Below, in pieces: positions 49,366 to 58,471 of a DNA stretch of 64,000 nt. Below the pieces are notes generated by a model that had not been told where the DNA came from, did not search any database, and saw nothing but the letters and a program-made list of their open reading frames with translations. The position numbers and the translations under genes are program-made. The stretch comes from Bacillota bacterium. Lineage in GTDB: Bacteria; Bacillota; Clostridia; Lachnospirales; Lachnospiraceae. The first letter of the stretch is position 1. Each line of letters begins with the position of its first letter. Location: assembly GCA_023414355.1 (NCBI GenBank), contig JAEZOB010000020.1, positions 1 to 64,000 of the forward strand. Direction: 5' to 3'.

Positions 49366-50901
49366 TCATTCCCACTCGATTGTTGCCGGGGGCTTACCCG
49401 TGATGTCGTAGCAGATTCTATTTACGTGCTTTACTTCATTGACAATTCTACTTGAAATTCTTCCAAGTAACTCCCAAGGAAGCTCCGCAAATTCTGCGGT
49501 CATAAAGTCTGTGGTGGTTACTGCTCTTAAGGCAACCGTATAGTCATAGGTTCTTTCATCACCCATAACACCGACGCTTCGAAGATTGGTCAATACGGCG
49601 AAGTACTGTCCGATGGAACGGTCCAGGCCTGCTTTTGCGATCTCCTCGCGGTAAATATAATCGGCATCCTGAAGGATTTTGACCTTATCGGGGGAGATAT
49701 CGCCGATGATGCGGATTGCAAGACCGGGTCCGGGGAAAGGCTGTCTGTATACTAATTTCTCAGGGATACCGAGCTCCAGTCCGGCTTTTCTTACCTCATC
49801 CTTGAAGAGGTTTCGCAGGGGCTCGATGATTTCCTTGAAATCTACATAATCCGGAAGACCGCCTACATTGTGGTGGCTCTTGATGACAGCGGATTTACCG
49901 AGACCACTTTCGATGACATCGGGGTAGATGGTTCCCTGTACCAGGAAATCTACAGTTCCGATCTTCTTTGCTTCTTCTTCGAAGACACGGATGAATTCTT
50001 CACCGATGATTTTTCTCTTCTCTTCCGGCTCGGACACTCCTGCCAGTTTATCATAAAAGCGCTGCTGTGCATTAACGCGGACGAAATTCACATCGAACTG
50101 GGTAGTGAAGATCTGTTCTACCTCGTCGCCCTCATTCTTACGAAGCAGGCCATGGTCTACAAAGATACAGGTCAGCTGTTTGCCGACCGCCTTACTGATC
50201 ATAACGGCTGCAACAGAGGAGTCTACACCGCCGGATAATGCGCAAAGGACCTTTTTATCACCGATTTTCTCTTTTAAGGATTTGACCATCTCTTCGGTGA
50301 AGGAAGACATAATCCAATCACCGGAACAGCCACAGACCTCGTATAAGAAGTTATGAAGCATCTGAGTTCCTTCCGCTGTATGGACAACCTCCGGATGGAA
50401 CTGTACACCGTATAATTTCTTCTGGGGATTTTCAATAGCAGCGATAGGACAGGAATCGGATTTAGCGATGACTTCAAAGCCTTCTGCCGGTTGCTCGACA
50501 TAATCGGTATGACTCATTAAGCAGATTGTATTCGCGGATACTGACTGAAATAATTTGGAGGAGGTGGTTACATTTAACTCGGTTCTGCCATATTCACGTA
50601 ATGGAGCTTTGGTTACCTTTCCACCCATTAGATGGGTCATCAGCTGGCAGCCATAGCAGATTCCGAGGATCGGGATTCCCAACGAGAAGATACTTGGATC
50701 GCAGGAGGGAGCTTCCGGATCATATACACTGTTCGGCCCGCCCGTAAAAATGATTCCCTTCGGTGCCAATTCCTTAATCCGCATGGGACTGGTCGTATGC
50801 GGCAGGACTTCGCAATATACATTACATTCTCTGACTCTTCGGGCTATTAATTGATTATACTGGCCACCAAAGTCAAGTACAATAACGATTTCTTTTTCCA
50901 C
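49366..50901 (-). CDS. guaA: GMP synthase (glutamine-hydrolysing)
   Basis: Converts XMP, ATP and glutamine to GMP. 511 residues from GTG 50901 (TAGGAGGT 7 nt upstream); upstream extension to 50961 lacks a site and exceeds family length. Class I amidotransferase: GICYGCQLM (Cys nucleophile), VQFHPEVVHT (His). ATP pyrophosphatase loop ALSGGVDSSVAA. C-terminal dimerisation domain with PFPGPGLAIRIIG and TGKPPATIEWE. Monocistronic behind a ~160-nt leader. Confidence 0.97.
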   Translation of the reverse strand: MEKEIVIVLDFGGQYNQLIARRVRECNVYCEVLPHTTSPMRIKELAPKGIIFTGGPNSVYDPEAPSCDPSIFSLGIPILGICYGCQLMTHLMGGKVTKAPLREYGRTELNVTTSSKLFQSVSANTICLMSHTDYVEQPAEGFEVIAKSDSCPIAAIENPQKKLYGVQFHPEVVHTAEGTQMLHNFLYEVCGCSGDWIMSSFTEEMVKSLKEKIGDKKVLCALSGGVDSSVAAVMISKAVGKQLTCIFVDHGLLRKNEGDEVEQIFTTQFDVNFVRVNAQQRFYDKLAGVSEPEEKRKIIGEEFIRVFEEEAKKIGTVDFLVQGTIYPDVIESGLGKSAVIKSHHNVGGLPDYVDFKEIIEPLRNLFKDEVRKAGLELGIPEKLVYRQPFPGPGLAIRIIGDISPDKVKILQDADYIYREEIAKAGLDRSIGQYFAVLTNLRSVGVMGDERTYDYTVALRAVTTTDFMTAEFAELPWELLGRISSRIVNEVKHVNRICYDITGKPPATIEWE

Positions 50902-50996
50902 GTTATAACCTCCTAGATATCCTATTGATCTGTTTGTCGCGACACAAATGCTTATTTTCATGCTAAAAGCCCGATGAATAAAGCTTAGAACATGCT

Positions 50997-51099
50997 TCTA
51001 TAAAAAATGTAGCTTCATGATACAACATTTTTTATAAATATGCTAGTGCAAATATAACTTTTCTCCGATATATATAGCAAGCCGTGAGAATTATGTCAA
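50997..51099 (-). promoter_or_regulatory. guaA promoter and leader hairpin
   Basis: Minus strand: TTGACA (51094-51099), 17-bp spacer, TATATA (51071-51076). The leader contains a long AT-rich hairpin TATAAAAAATGT...ACATTTTTTATA (about 51000-51038). The sequence does not match the purine riboswitch core. The rest of the 409-bp gap shows nothing else apart from the plus-strand promoter at 51220. Confidence 0.55.
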
Positions 51100-51219
51100 A
51101 TATTCAACATTATGCTCATGTGAAGGCAGAAATGGAAGAAATTACACCAATATGGCCGAAAGCACAGGAAATACACGAATATTAGGTAAAAAAGCCTATG
51201 TTCTGTGAGTGTTATTCTG

Positions 51220-51248
51220 TTTACATTTACACCATATCGTGGTATTAT
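51220..51248 (+). promoter_or_regulatory. Promoter of the HPt-like gene
   Basis: TTTACA (51220-51225), 17-bp spacer, TATTAT (51243-51248); 63 bp before the start codon. Confidence 0.5.
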
Positions 51249-51310
51249 TTACATAAATTACAATATATGGTATTTGTATAACGATTTATAGGAGTATAGG
51301 GGGATCATAC

Positions 51311-51805
51311 ATGGGAGGAAGAGTAACACGGGAGATGTTCGATTGTGTTCCTGAGATTGATTTCGACTCAGGAAATCGATATTTTATAGGAAATCTTCAG
51401 AATTACGCGCAAGCTCTCTTATCCATATTAAAGAGTATAAAATCGAAGCTGCCCATCCTTCAGACTATGATAATGACGCAGGAATATGAGGGGCTTCGTT
51501 CCATCACACAGACACTTCAGAAGATGTTTGGTAATATTGGCGCAGGCGGGTTAGCTGAGGCTTCTTACCAGTTGGAGAAGTTGCTTTTGAATGATGAGCT
51601 CAGTACAAGCCCGGACTTATTGACAGATTATGTGCTCCAGCTGATTACCTTTGCAGAGCATCTGGAGTTACTTTTTAAGAATTTAAATTTCAAATACAGA
51701 GCAGACAAGGAAGAGGATACCTCCGGTTTCATGAATTATGATTTCACGAAGACCAAGGAAAGTATCAGACGATCCTCAGACTTGCTGGGTCGTAAAATTA
51801 TATAA
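51311..51805 (+). CDS. Degenerate HPt-like helical bundle protein
   Basis: 164 residues, all helical. Residues about 60-95 (LRSITQTLQKMFGNIGAGGLAEASYQLEKLL region) follow the histidine-phosphotransfer pattern H.LKG...N.GA..L......LE. The phosphoacceptor His and following Lys/Gly are replaced (TQTLQKMFGNIGA), so phosphotransfer is unlikely. GGGGA 6-10 nt before ATG. It could act as a docking or phosphatase-like partner for a response regulator not present here. It lies directly upstream of the glucan synthase, separated by a terminator. Confidence 0.6.
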   Translation: MGGRVTREMFDCVPEIDFDSGNRYFIGNLQNYAQALLSILKSIKSKLPILQTMIMTQEYEGLRSITQTLQKMFGNIGAGGLAEASYQLEKLLLNDELSTSPDLLTDYVLQLITFAEHLELLFKNLNFKYRADKEEDTSGFMNYDFTKTKESIRRSSDLLGRKII

Positions 51806-51868
51806 TGTGAATATGCAGAATGATTTTTATATAGAATAGTATATGAATTGTTTTGTATACCCCCGCTA

Positions 51869-51903
51869 AGCCCTGTTTCGCTGACAAAAACAGGGCTGTT
51901 TTT
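51869..51903 (+). terminator. Intrinsic terminator
   Basis: Stem AGCCCTGTTT / AAACAGGGCT with a 9-nt loop, followed by GTTTTT. It separates the HPt-like gene from the glucan synthase gene. Confidence 0.9.
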
Positions 51904-52026
51904 ATCATTTATACTGACACTTTTTGAAAGAATACTAATAAGAACCATAAAAATGGCACAATATATCATTGTGTTATTTTTTTGGTTCTTTTTCAGGAAG
52001 AACTTTAATAAAGGAGGAAGAAAGCA

Positions 52027-55000
52027 TTGCTTATCTTATCAAAAGAAGCGTTCAATATAAATAATTTTATTCAGCTTATTGTTCTGATCCTGCTACTGAT
52101 CTTTATCGGGTTCATTCTTTTGCTGCTTTATTACAGATTCAGTCATTTTGGTAAGAAAGTAGATTTTCATGAGACTGCGGGAAAAGAGGATGAGAAGCTC
52201 TGTCCCAAAGACTGGGAAAAGCAGATGCTCGGGCTGGCAGAGAGCCATGATCAGGTGAAATTGATTCGCTACAGCTTTGTCCTGGATGATTATAACCAGA
52301 TTGCCTATAAGAAGTTGAATAAAATCAGAGATAGTATTTCTGAGATGTCAAGTGATATTCTTTCCCTCATCCCTGCAGCAAGATGGCTGTTTGATAACTT
52401 TCAGATGATGTACCGGGAGATTAAGAAGGTACGTACCTCAGGGACAAGTTATGCCGTCCTGCCCATACTTATGACGAAGCAATACCGAGGATTTCCAAGG
52501 GTATACATTGTTGCGAAGAAGATGGTTGCTCTCTGTAATGGACATATCAGTGAAGAGAATATTTCTGTCATGCTGAAGGCATATCAGAAGAAAATTGCTC
52601 TGACTGACAAGGAAATCTGGGTACTACCGGAGATGCTGGGCTTCTGCCTGCTGGAGGAGATTATCAAGATATCAGGTGAGATTCTGAGGCTCATCCAGAT
52701 CAAGTCCGATGCGGATCGTTTTCTGAAAGAAAGATTGGAGGTCGGGCAAGAGGTAGCTGATATTTCCCGGTTATTGACGGATGTCAGTTCATATATCGGA
52801 ACAAAAAATATCAGTGATAAGAAGAATTGCGTGTGCTTCTTGAAAGCTGACCAGGAAATATCCTCATTTCATTCACATGTTCTTTATCTCCTAAAGAATA
52901 TGTCCTTTGATGTGGTATCGGTACAGCGTTATCTGGACTATCATTTCTCTGAGACGGGAAAGAAGCTTCATGCAAGCGATATCTATCAGGATGAAGGAAG
53001 GATTGAATCCTGTTTGGAGACACACATACGAGCGCTGATTGTCAGCCTGAGGGATATCAATGAGCTGGATGAGGAAAAGTTTTTTGAAGAATACTCTTAC
53101 CTGGAAAGGGTTCTGGGAAAGGATCCCGAGGGAATCTATCAAAAGATGGACTCAGAAGCCAAAGGGATGTATCGTGGCGTGATAGTTAAGCTGTCCCTTC
53201 GATATAAGATTTATGAAGAAAAGATAGCCGATACCTGTTTAGCGCTTGCCGAAGAAGGCCGAACCGATCTTCACCGCCCGCATCATGTGGGCTCCTATCT
53301 GCTGGGAAAAGGTTATCCGATTCTGAAAGCAAGGCTTCTGAATCGATCAGAGCCAAGAATACTGAAACAAAAAAGAAATAGAAAAGGGTACCTGTATTTT
53401 TCCTCCCTGCTTCTGATCTTTCTCGCAGTATTCGTATTGCAATCCTATCCTTTAGGCATGCTTAGGAGTATAAGAAGTACCGGCTCTATAGTATTGATTT
53501 TTGTCATCACTATGCCGATGTTACTCGGAATAGCATTGGAGATCAATAACTTCATCTTTACAAGAAATATCATGGTGAAGAAGATACCCTCTCTGAACTA
53601 TCTGGCAGAGATACCGGAGGAAGCAAGAACCTTTGTAGTCATGCCTGTCATTGTATCCTCCGTTGAGCAGGGACTCGAGTATTTAGACAGGCTCCAGAAG
53701 CATTATCTGGCGAACCGCCAGTCTAATCTGTATTTCGCCCTTCTGGTGGATTATGAGGATTCAAAGGAAGAGTTCCTACCCAAGGATGAAGACATTGAAG
53801 CTGCCTTGGTCCTTCGGATCAAGGAGTTGAATGAGCAATATCCTTTTGAACATCAAAGGTTTTCCCTCTTCATCAGAAGCCGTTTGTGGAACCCTTCCGA
53901 GAACTGCTATATGGGTTGGGAGAGGAAGAGAGGTAAGCTGGAGGAGTTTAATCATTTGTTATGCGGCGCTACCAGGGTGGAAACCAGCTATTCCTATCTG
54001 CTCTGTGATGAAAGCATTTTAAGAAGCTTTCGATATGTGATCACTCTGGATGCGGATACGAATCTGCTTCGGGACAATGCTGCCAAGCTGGTCGGACTCA
54101 TCGATCATCCGTTGAATCGGCCGGTTCTGGACGGTGCGAATCAAAAGGTGTTGGAGGGCTATGTCATCATCCAGCCTTCTGTTCGCAATCATATCGTAGA
54201 CAGGAAAGGGAGTCCCTTTGCAAAGATATTTGGAGGAGAATCAGGACTGGCACACTATGGTGCTGTGGTTTCGGATATCTATCAGGATATCTTTAACGAG
54301 GGTATTTATATCGGAAAGGGTATTTACGATGTGAAAGCCTTTCATAAGCTTCTTCACAAGAAGGTACCGGAGAATAGAATTCTGAGTCACGATCTTTTTG
54401 AAAGCTGTTATGCCCGCACAGCCTTTTCCAGTAATGCGAAGGTGATGGACAGCTTTCCCTCCAGTGTGATCGCTTTCGCAAAGAGGGAGCATCGGTGGAT
54501 CAGAGGAGACTGGCAGCTGTTTCCCTGGCTGTTTTTCAAGAAGACAGCAGACGGAAAGACTCTGTGTGCACTTGCGAAATGGAAGGTATTCGACAATCTT
54601 AGGCGAAGTATGGTCCCCTTAAGCAAGACACTTTTCTTGCTGATGTGTTATTCCTTTTTCCCCATGGTCTGGTATCTTTGGATATTTCCGGTGTTTTTTA
54701 ATGATATCTTCGGACTGATTGTTCTAAGCATCGCAACCTTGACGCAGAAGCTATTTCGACCGAAGCTGGCACTGGTCTATAAAGGCTTCCTAAAGGCTCT
54801 TAAAACCATGATTAAGAGAGCGTTATTAGAATTTATCATTACTCCCTATCGGGCCTATATCGCAACTGATGCAATGCTTAGAACCTTATATCGGCTGTAT
54901 ATCAGCAGGAAGAACCTGCTGCGTTGGAATACTGCCGAAGCAGTAGATTCCTCTATTATACACACGAAAAGAGGCTATTTCCTGACTATGATCAGCTCTT

Positions 55001-58000
55001 TGGCTCCGGCGATCCTGCTTTTCGTAATTATCATAATGATACCGGGCAGTGTAATCGGAAAGCTTCTGGCAGCAGGAGTCTGCCTGGTCTGGACCTTTGC
55101 TTACCGGATTGCTTATCATATCAGTCAGCCTAGCATGAGCAGAAGTGAACAGCCGCAGGATACTGAGCTTTTACTTGAGACAGCAAGAAGAACCTGGAGC
55201 TTCTTTCGGAGCTTTTCGACCAAGGAGAATCATTTCTTGTGTCCTGATAATTGCCAGATGTCTCAGGCGGAGAAAATCAGTGACAAGACGTCCCCTACTA
55301 ATATCGGGCTACAGTTTCTTGCCATTCTTTCAGCATGGGATTTCGGCTTTGAGACAGCTAGTTCGACGGTACTGGCGGCTGAACAGCTTATGGATACGGT
55401 TCAGAAATTGATGAAATGGAAAGGACATTTATTTAACTGGTATCATATCGGTACACTTGAGGTACTGAGTCCCGCATATATTTCTACTGTGGATAGCGGC
55501 AATTTTCTTGGTCATCTGGTGACACTAAAGAATGGTCTTTCTAAGCTTCTGGATCAGCCGTTGTACTCTACTGCCTTTATCAGTGAGTTAAAATATCTTC
55601 TTCGGCAGAGCGATAATGAGCTTTGGCAGGAGAAGGATACTCGAAATATGCACGTATTAAAAGATGATTATCATACCATCGGTGATTTTATTGCAGATAT
55701 CACTGAGATATGGGATGGTATGACAGAAGAACTGAGTCGGAGGGAATGCGCACGGTGCAGGTCTGCGGATGCGGATGGATGCGTGAGAACGAAGGAATTT
55801 CTGCATGCCGTCGATCAGATGGTAAATGAAGTCTGTACACTAAAGCTGAAGGAAGAAAGCTTGACGAATTGTCCCAGCCTGAAAAAGATCGCAGAGAAAG
55901 AAAAACACGGAGCCAATCTGCAAAACAGGGTCAGAAGATTATGCAATACGATTGATACGATACTGATCAATGCTGATTTTGGGGCATTGTTCAACCACCA
56001 GAGAATGTTATTCCATATAGGATACCATGTGGATACCAATCAGCTGGATGCCGGATGCTATGATCTGATGGCCTCGGAATCCGCACTGACAAGCCTACTT
56101 GCGATAGCTTCAGCACAGATTCCGCTCAAGCACTGGTATAAGCTGGGAAGGCCATTGACAATTGTCAAGGGAATCCCTTGTTTTGTATCCTGGAGCGGGA
56201 CGATGTTCGAGTATCTAATGCCAAATCTGGTGTTCAAGGAATATGAAGACTCTGTCTTTGCCCAGACTTCGGAAGCGGCGGTATTTCAGCATATGCATTA
56301 TGCGAAGGAGGTCGGGATACCCTGGGGGATTTCGGAGTCCCAGTATTACCGCTTTGACCTAAATTCGAATTATCAATACAAAGCCTTTGGGGTACCAAAG
56401 ATCAGGTTACAACCGGTTCGAAAGAATTCTATGGTAACAGCACCTTATGCAACGATGCTGGCACTGGATGTCGCAGAACAGGGTTGTCTGGAGAATCTAA
56501 AGGAGCTACAGAAGCTAGGCGCCTTTGGTGAATTTGGTTTCTACGAAGCGATAGATTTCAACCTACCAAGCTCCATAGATATGACACCCTATTGTATCGT
56601 CAGATCTTATATGGCACATCATCAGGGAATGATTCTGGCTGCAATCAATAATTACCTGCATCAGGGAATCCTTCGGGAGCGCTTTCATGCTGAACCTATG
56701 ATTAAAGCGGTGGAGGTACTTTTGGAGGAAAAGAGACAATCACATCTGATTTCCCTTGCAAAAAGGGGTTATACGATTAAGATCGGAAAACCACTCTTTC
56801 AGGAGGACGGCTACAGCAGCCGCTATATCAGTGGTGTAGCGCCTACTGTTCCTGCGGTAAACTATCTTTCAAACGGACACTATTCCCTGATGATCACCTC
56901 GGACGGAGACGGTTTCAGTAAATATGAGGATAGGATGCTCTACCGGTTTAGAACGGATGTCTATGCCAATACCGGAAGCTATATCTATATCAAGGATAAG
57001 AGTAAAGGAAGGCTATGGAGCTCTGCATATCACCCTACCCTGACGGAGCCTGAGGAATACCAGACAATCTTTACCCCATATCAGGCTGAGTTTAAACGTA
57101 GGGACGGGGATATTTCTACTCATACCCTTGTCAGCCTGGATGCAGATCTTGATATCGAGATCAGGAAGCTGCTTCTAACCAATCACAGTAAGGAGGAGAA
57201 ACGCCTTGAGATAACCAGCTATCTTGAGATGGTGGACGACACCCACATGGCGGAGTTAAGTCATCCCGCATTTAATAAACTCTTTCTTGAAAGTGAATTT
57301 TTGGATGAGGAAGCGATATTTCTGACGAGAAGGCGGGGAAAAAATACAGGTGAGAAGCCATACCTGCTGCATATGCTCCGCACAAATAAAAAGCTGTGCA
57401 GAAAATTGGAATATGAGAATGACAGAAAGAAGTTTATCGGAAGAAATAATACCCTTGTTAACCCGGATTCTGTGGTCAACAGCATCCCTTTCTCTAACCG
57501 TTCCGGCTTCTGCAATGATCCGATTATGAGTCTTCGGGCGGAATTCTGCCTGGATGCAGGAGAGACGGTAACACTTGCTTATATTACGGGGGTATGCGCT
57601 TCCAAGGAGGAAGCAAAGCTGATCGGTGAGGAGCTCGGTGTATCCTACCGCATGGAAGATATTTTGGAGAAATTCCGATTACAGAAGGATATCGAGTTAA
57701 AGTATCTGGAGATCAATAAGACTCAGCTGAATGCGTTTCAGGAGCTGATCAGCCCGATTTTTTACCCCTCCAATCTGTATCGGGGACCGGGGGAATACAT
57801 CCTTCGTAATGATAAAAATCAAAGTAGTCTATGGAGATTCGGCATATCGGGGGATCAGCCCATATTACTTTTGCAGGTTTCGGATATCAGTGAGGAAAGG
57901 ATGATTCGGGATGTATTAAAGGCATACGAGTATCTTAGAATTAATCGAATTCCGGTGGATCTGGTCATCCTGACGGATGCAGCCCATGGTTACCTTCAGG

Positions 58001-58221
58001 AAGTAGATTATCTGATCAATGAGCTTACCAGTTCTCTGCGGATTTATGACAGTGATGGAGAAAAACCCAGCTTTTTTATGCTCCATACCTATGATCTGGC
58101 CCAGTCTGAGCTTGATCTTCTGCATACTGTAGCCAGGGTGGTATTCTCCTATGAGACCGGAATATATTTTAAAAATGCGAAGGATAATCTGTTTGAGACG
58201 CTGGATGAATATGAGGCTTAA
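52027..58221 (+). CDS. Cyclic beta-1,2-glucan synthase, N-terminal polypeptide (GT84 + cyclisation domain)
   Basis: 2064 residues from TTG 52027, 9 nt after GGAGG. N-terminal membrane helix (about 14-37) and further helices near 455-490, 865-910 and 985-1030. The GT84 domain has TLDADTNLL (about 673-681), ILSHDLFESCYARTAF and HRWIRGDWQLFPW. A GH189/glycoamylase-like cyclisation region spans about 1040-1560 (SPTNIGLQFLA, SESALTSLLAIA, SWSGTMFEYLMPNL, GIPWGISESQYYR, SYMAHHQGMILAAINNYL). A first Glyco_transf_36-type beta-sandwich (about 1590-1870) and linker follow. It ends where the GH94 half of NdvB/ChvB should begin; that half is the next gene. Makes beta-1,2-glucan from UDP-glucose and cyclises it. 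Confidence 0.85.
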   Translation: MLILSKEAFNINNFIQLIVLILLLIFIGFILLLLYYRFSHFGKKVDFHETAGKEDEKLCPKDWEKQMLGLAESHDQVKLIRYSFVLDDYNQIAYKKLNKIRDSISEMSSDILSLIPAARWLFDNFQMMYREIKKVRTSGTSYAVLPILMTKQYRGFPRVYIVAKKMVALCNGHISEENISVMLKAYQKKIALTDKEIWVLPEMLGFCLLEEIIKISGEILRLIQIKSDADRFLKERLEVGQEVADISRLLTDVSSYIGTKNISDKKNCVCFLKADQEISSFHSHVLYLLKNMSFDVVSVQRYLDYHFSETGKKLHASDIYQDEGRIESCLETHIRALIVSLRDINELDEEKFFEEYSYLERVLGKDPEGIYQKMDSEAKGMYRGVIVKLSLRYKIYEEKIADTCLALAEEGRTDLHRPHHVGSYLLGKGYPILKARLLNRSEPRILKQKRNRKGYLYFSSLLLIFLAVFVLQSYPLGMLRSIRSTGSIVLIFVITMPMLLGIALEINNFIFTRNIMVKKIPSLNYLAEIPEEARTFVVMPVIVSSVEQGLEYLDRLQKHYLANRQSNLYFALLVDYEDSKEEFLPKDEDIEAALVLRIKELNEQYPFEHQRFSLFIRSRLWNPSENCYMGWERKRGKLEEFNHLLCGATRVETSYSYLLCDESILRSFRYVITLDADTNLLRDNAAKLVGLIDHPLNRPVLDGANQKVLEGYVIIQPSVRNHIVDRKGSPFAKIFGGESGLAHYGAVVSDIYQDIFNEGIYIGKGIYDVKAFHKLLHKKVPENRILSHDLFESCYARTAFSSNAKVMDSFPSSVIAFAKREHRWIRGDWQLFPWLFFKKTADGKTLCALAKWKVFDNLRRSMVPLSKTLFLLMCYSFFPMVWYLWIFPVFFNDIFGLIVLSIATLTQKLFRPKLALVYKGFLKALKTMIKRALLEFIITPYRAYIATDAMLRTLYRLYISRKNLLRWNTAEAVDSSIIHTKRGYFLTMISSLAPAILLFVIIIMIPGSVIGKLLAAGVCLVWTFAYRIAYHISQPSMSRSEQPQDTELLLETARRTWSFFRSFSTKENHFLCPDNCQMSQAEKISDKTSPTNIGLQFLAILSAWDFGFETASSTVLAAEQLMDTVQKLMKWKGHLFNWYHIGTLEVLSPAYISTVDSGNFLGHLVTLKNGLSKLLDQPLYSTAFISELKYLLRQSDNELWQEKDTRNMHVLKDDYHTIGDFIADITEIWDGMTEELSRRECARCRSADADGCVRTKEFLHAVDQMVNEVCTLKLKEESLTNCPSLKKIAEKEKHGANLQNRVRRLCNTIDTILINADFGALFNHQRMLFHIGYHVDTNQLDAGCYDLMASESALTSLLAIASAQIPLKHWYKLGRPLTIVKGIPCFVSWSGTMFEYLMPNLVFKEYEDSVFAQTSEAAVFQHMHYAKEVGIPWGISESQYYRFDLNSNYQYKAFGVPKIRLQPVRKNSMVTAPYATMLALDVAEQGCLENLKELQKLGAFGEFGFYEAIDFNLPSSIDMTPYCIVRSYMAHHQGMILAAINNYLHQGILRERFHAEPMIKAVEVLLEEKRQSHLISLAKRGYTIKIGKPLFQEDGYSSRYISGVAPTVPAVNYLSNGHYSLMITSDGDGFSKYEDRMLYRFRTDVYANTGSYIYIKDKSKGRLWSSAYHPTLTEPEEYQTIFTPYQAEFKRRDGDISTHTLVSLDADLDIEIRKLLLTNHSKEEKRLEITSYLEMVDDTHMAELSHPAFNKLFLESEFLDEEAIFLTRRRGKNTGEKPYLLHMLRTNKKLCRKLEYENDRKKFIGRNNTLVNPDSVVNSIPFSNRSGFCNDPIMSLRAEFCLDAGETVTLAYITGVCASKEEAKLIGEELGVSYRMEDILEKFRLQKDIELKYLEINKTQLNAFQELISPIFYPSNLYRGPGEYILRNDKNQSSLWRFGISGDQPILLLQVSDISEERMIRDVLKAYEYLRINRIPVDLVILTDAAHGYLQEVDYLINELTSSLRIYDSDGEKPSFFMLHTYDLAQSELDLLHTVARVVFSYETGIYFKNAKDNLFETLDEYEA

Positions 58222-58457
58222 GGAGGAAAATCCTCTTATTCTGTATGTCAATAAATGTATAGATCAAAGGAGGAAAAACCGCCTATTCTATCTGCTAATA
58301 AATGAATAGATCAAAGGAGGAAAAACCTCCTATTCTACCTGTCTATAAATGTATATTTCAAAGGAGGAAAAACCTCCTATTCTACCTGTCTATAAATGTA
58401 TATTTCAGAGGAGGAAAATCCTCCTGTTCTACCTGTCAATAAATGTATATCTATTAA
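58221..58457 (+). repeat. Five 47-bp tandem repeats, each with AGGAGG and a hairpin, between the two glucan synthase genes
   Basis: Each unit runs AGGAGGAAAAACCTCCT (a 6-7 bp hairpin containing a Shine-Dalgarno) followed by ATTCTACCTGTCTATAAATG-like sequence. Units 3 and 4 are nearly identical; units 1, 2 and 5 have diverged. The first unit starts at the stop codon of the upstream gene. A sixth AAAGGAGG is the real Shine-Dalgarno of the downstream gene. Confidence 0.92.
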
Positions 58458-58471
58458 AGGAGGATTTGGAA

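Noticed and set aside
50902..51070. Purine riboswitch upstream of guaA
   Set aside because: The conserved purine aptamer junction sequences could not be found.
58349..58471. N-terminal extension of the GH94 protein through the repeats
   Set aside because: It would start inside the 47-bp array and encode repeat translation; GTG 58472 has a proper Shine-Dalgarno and gives the expected family start.
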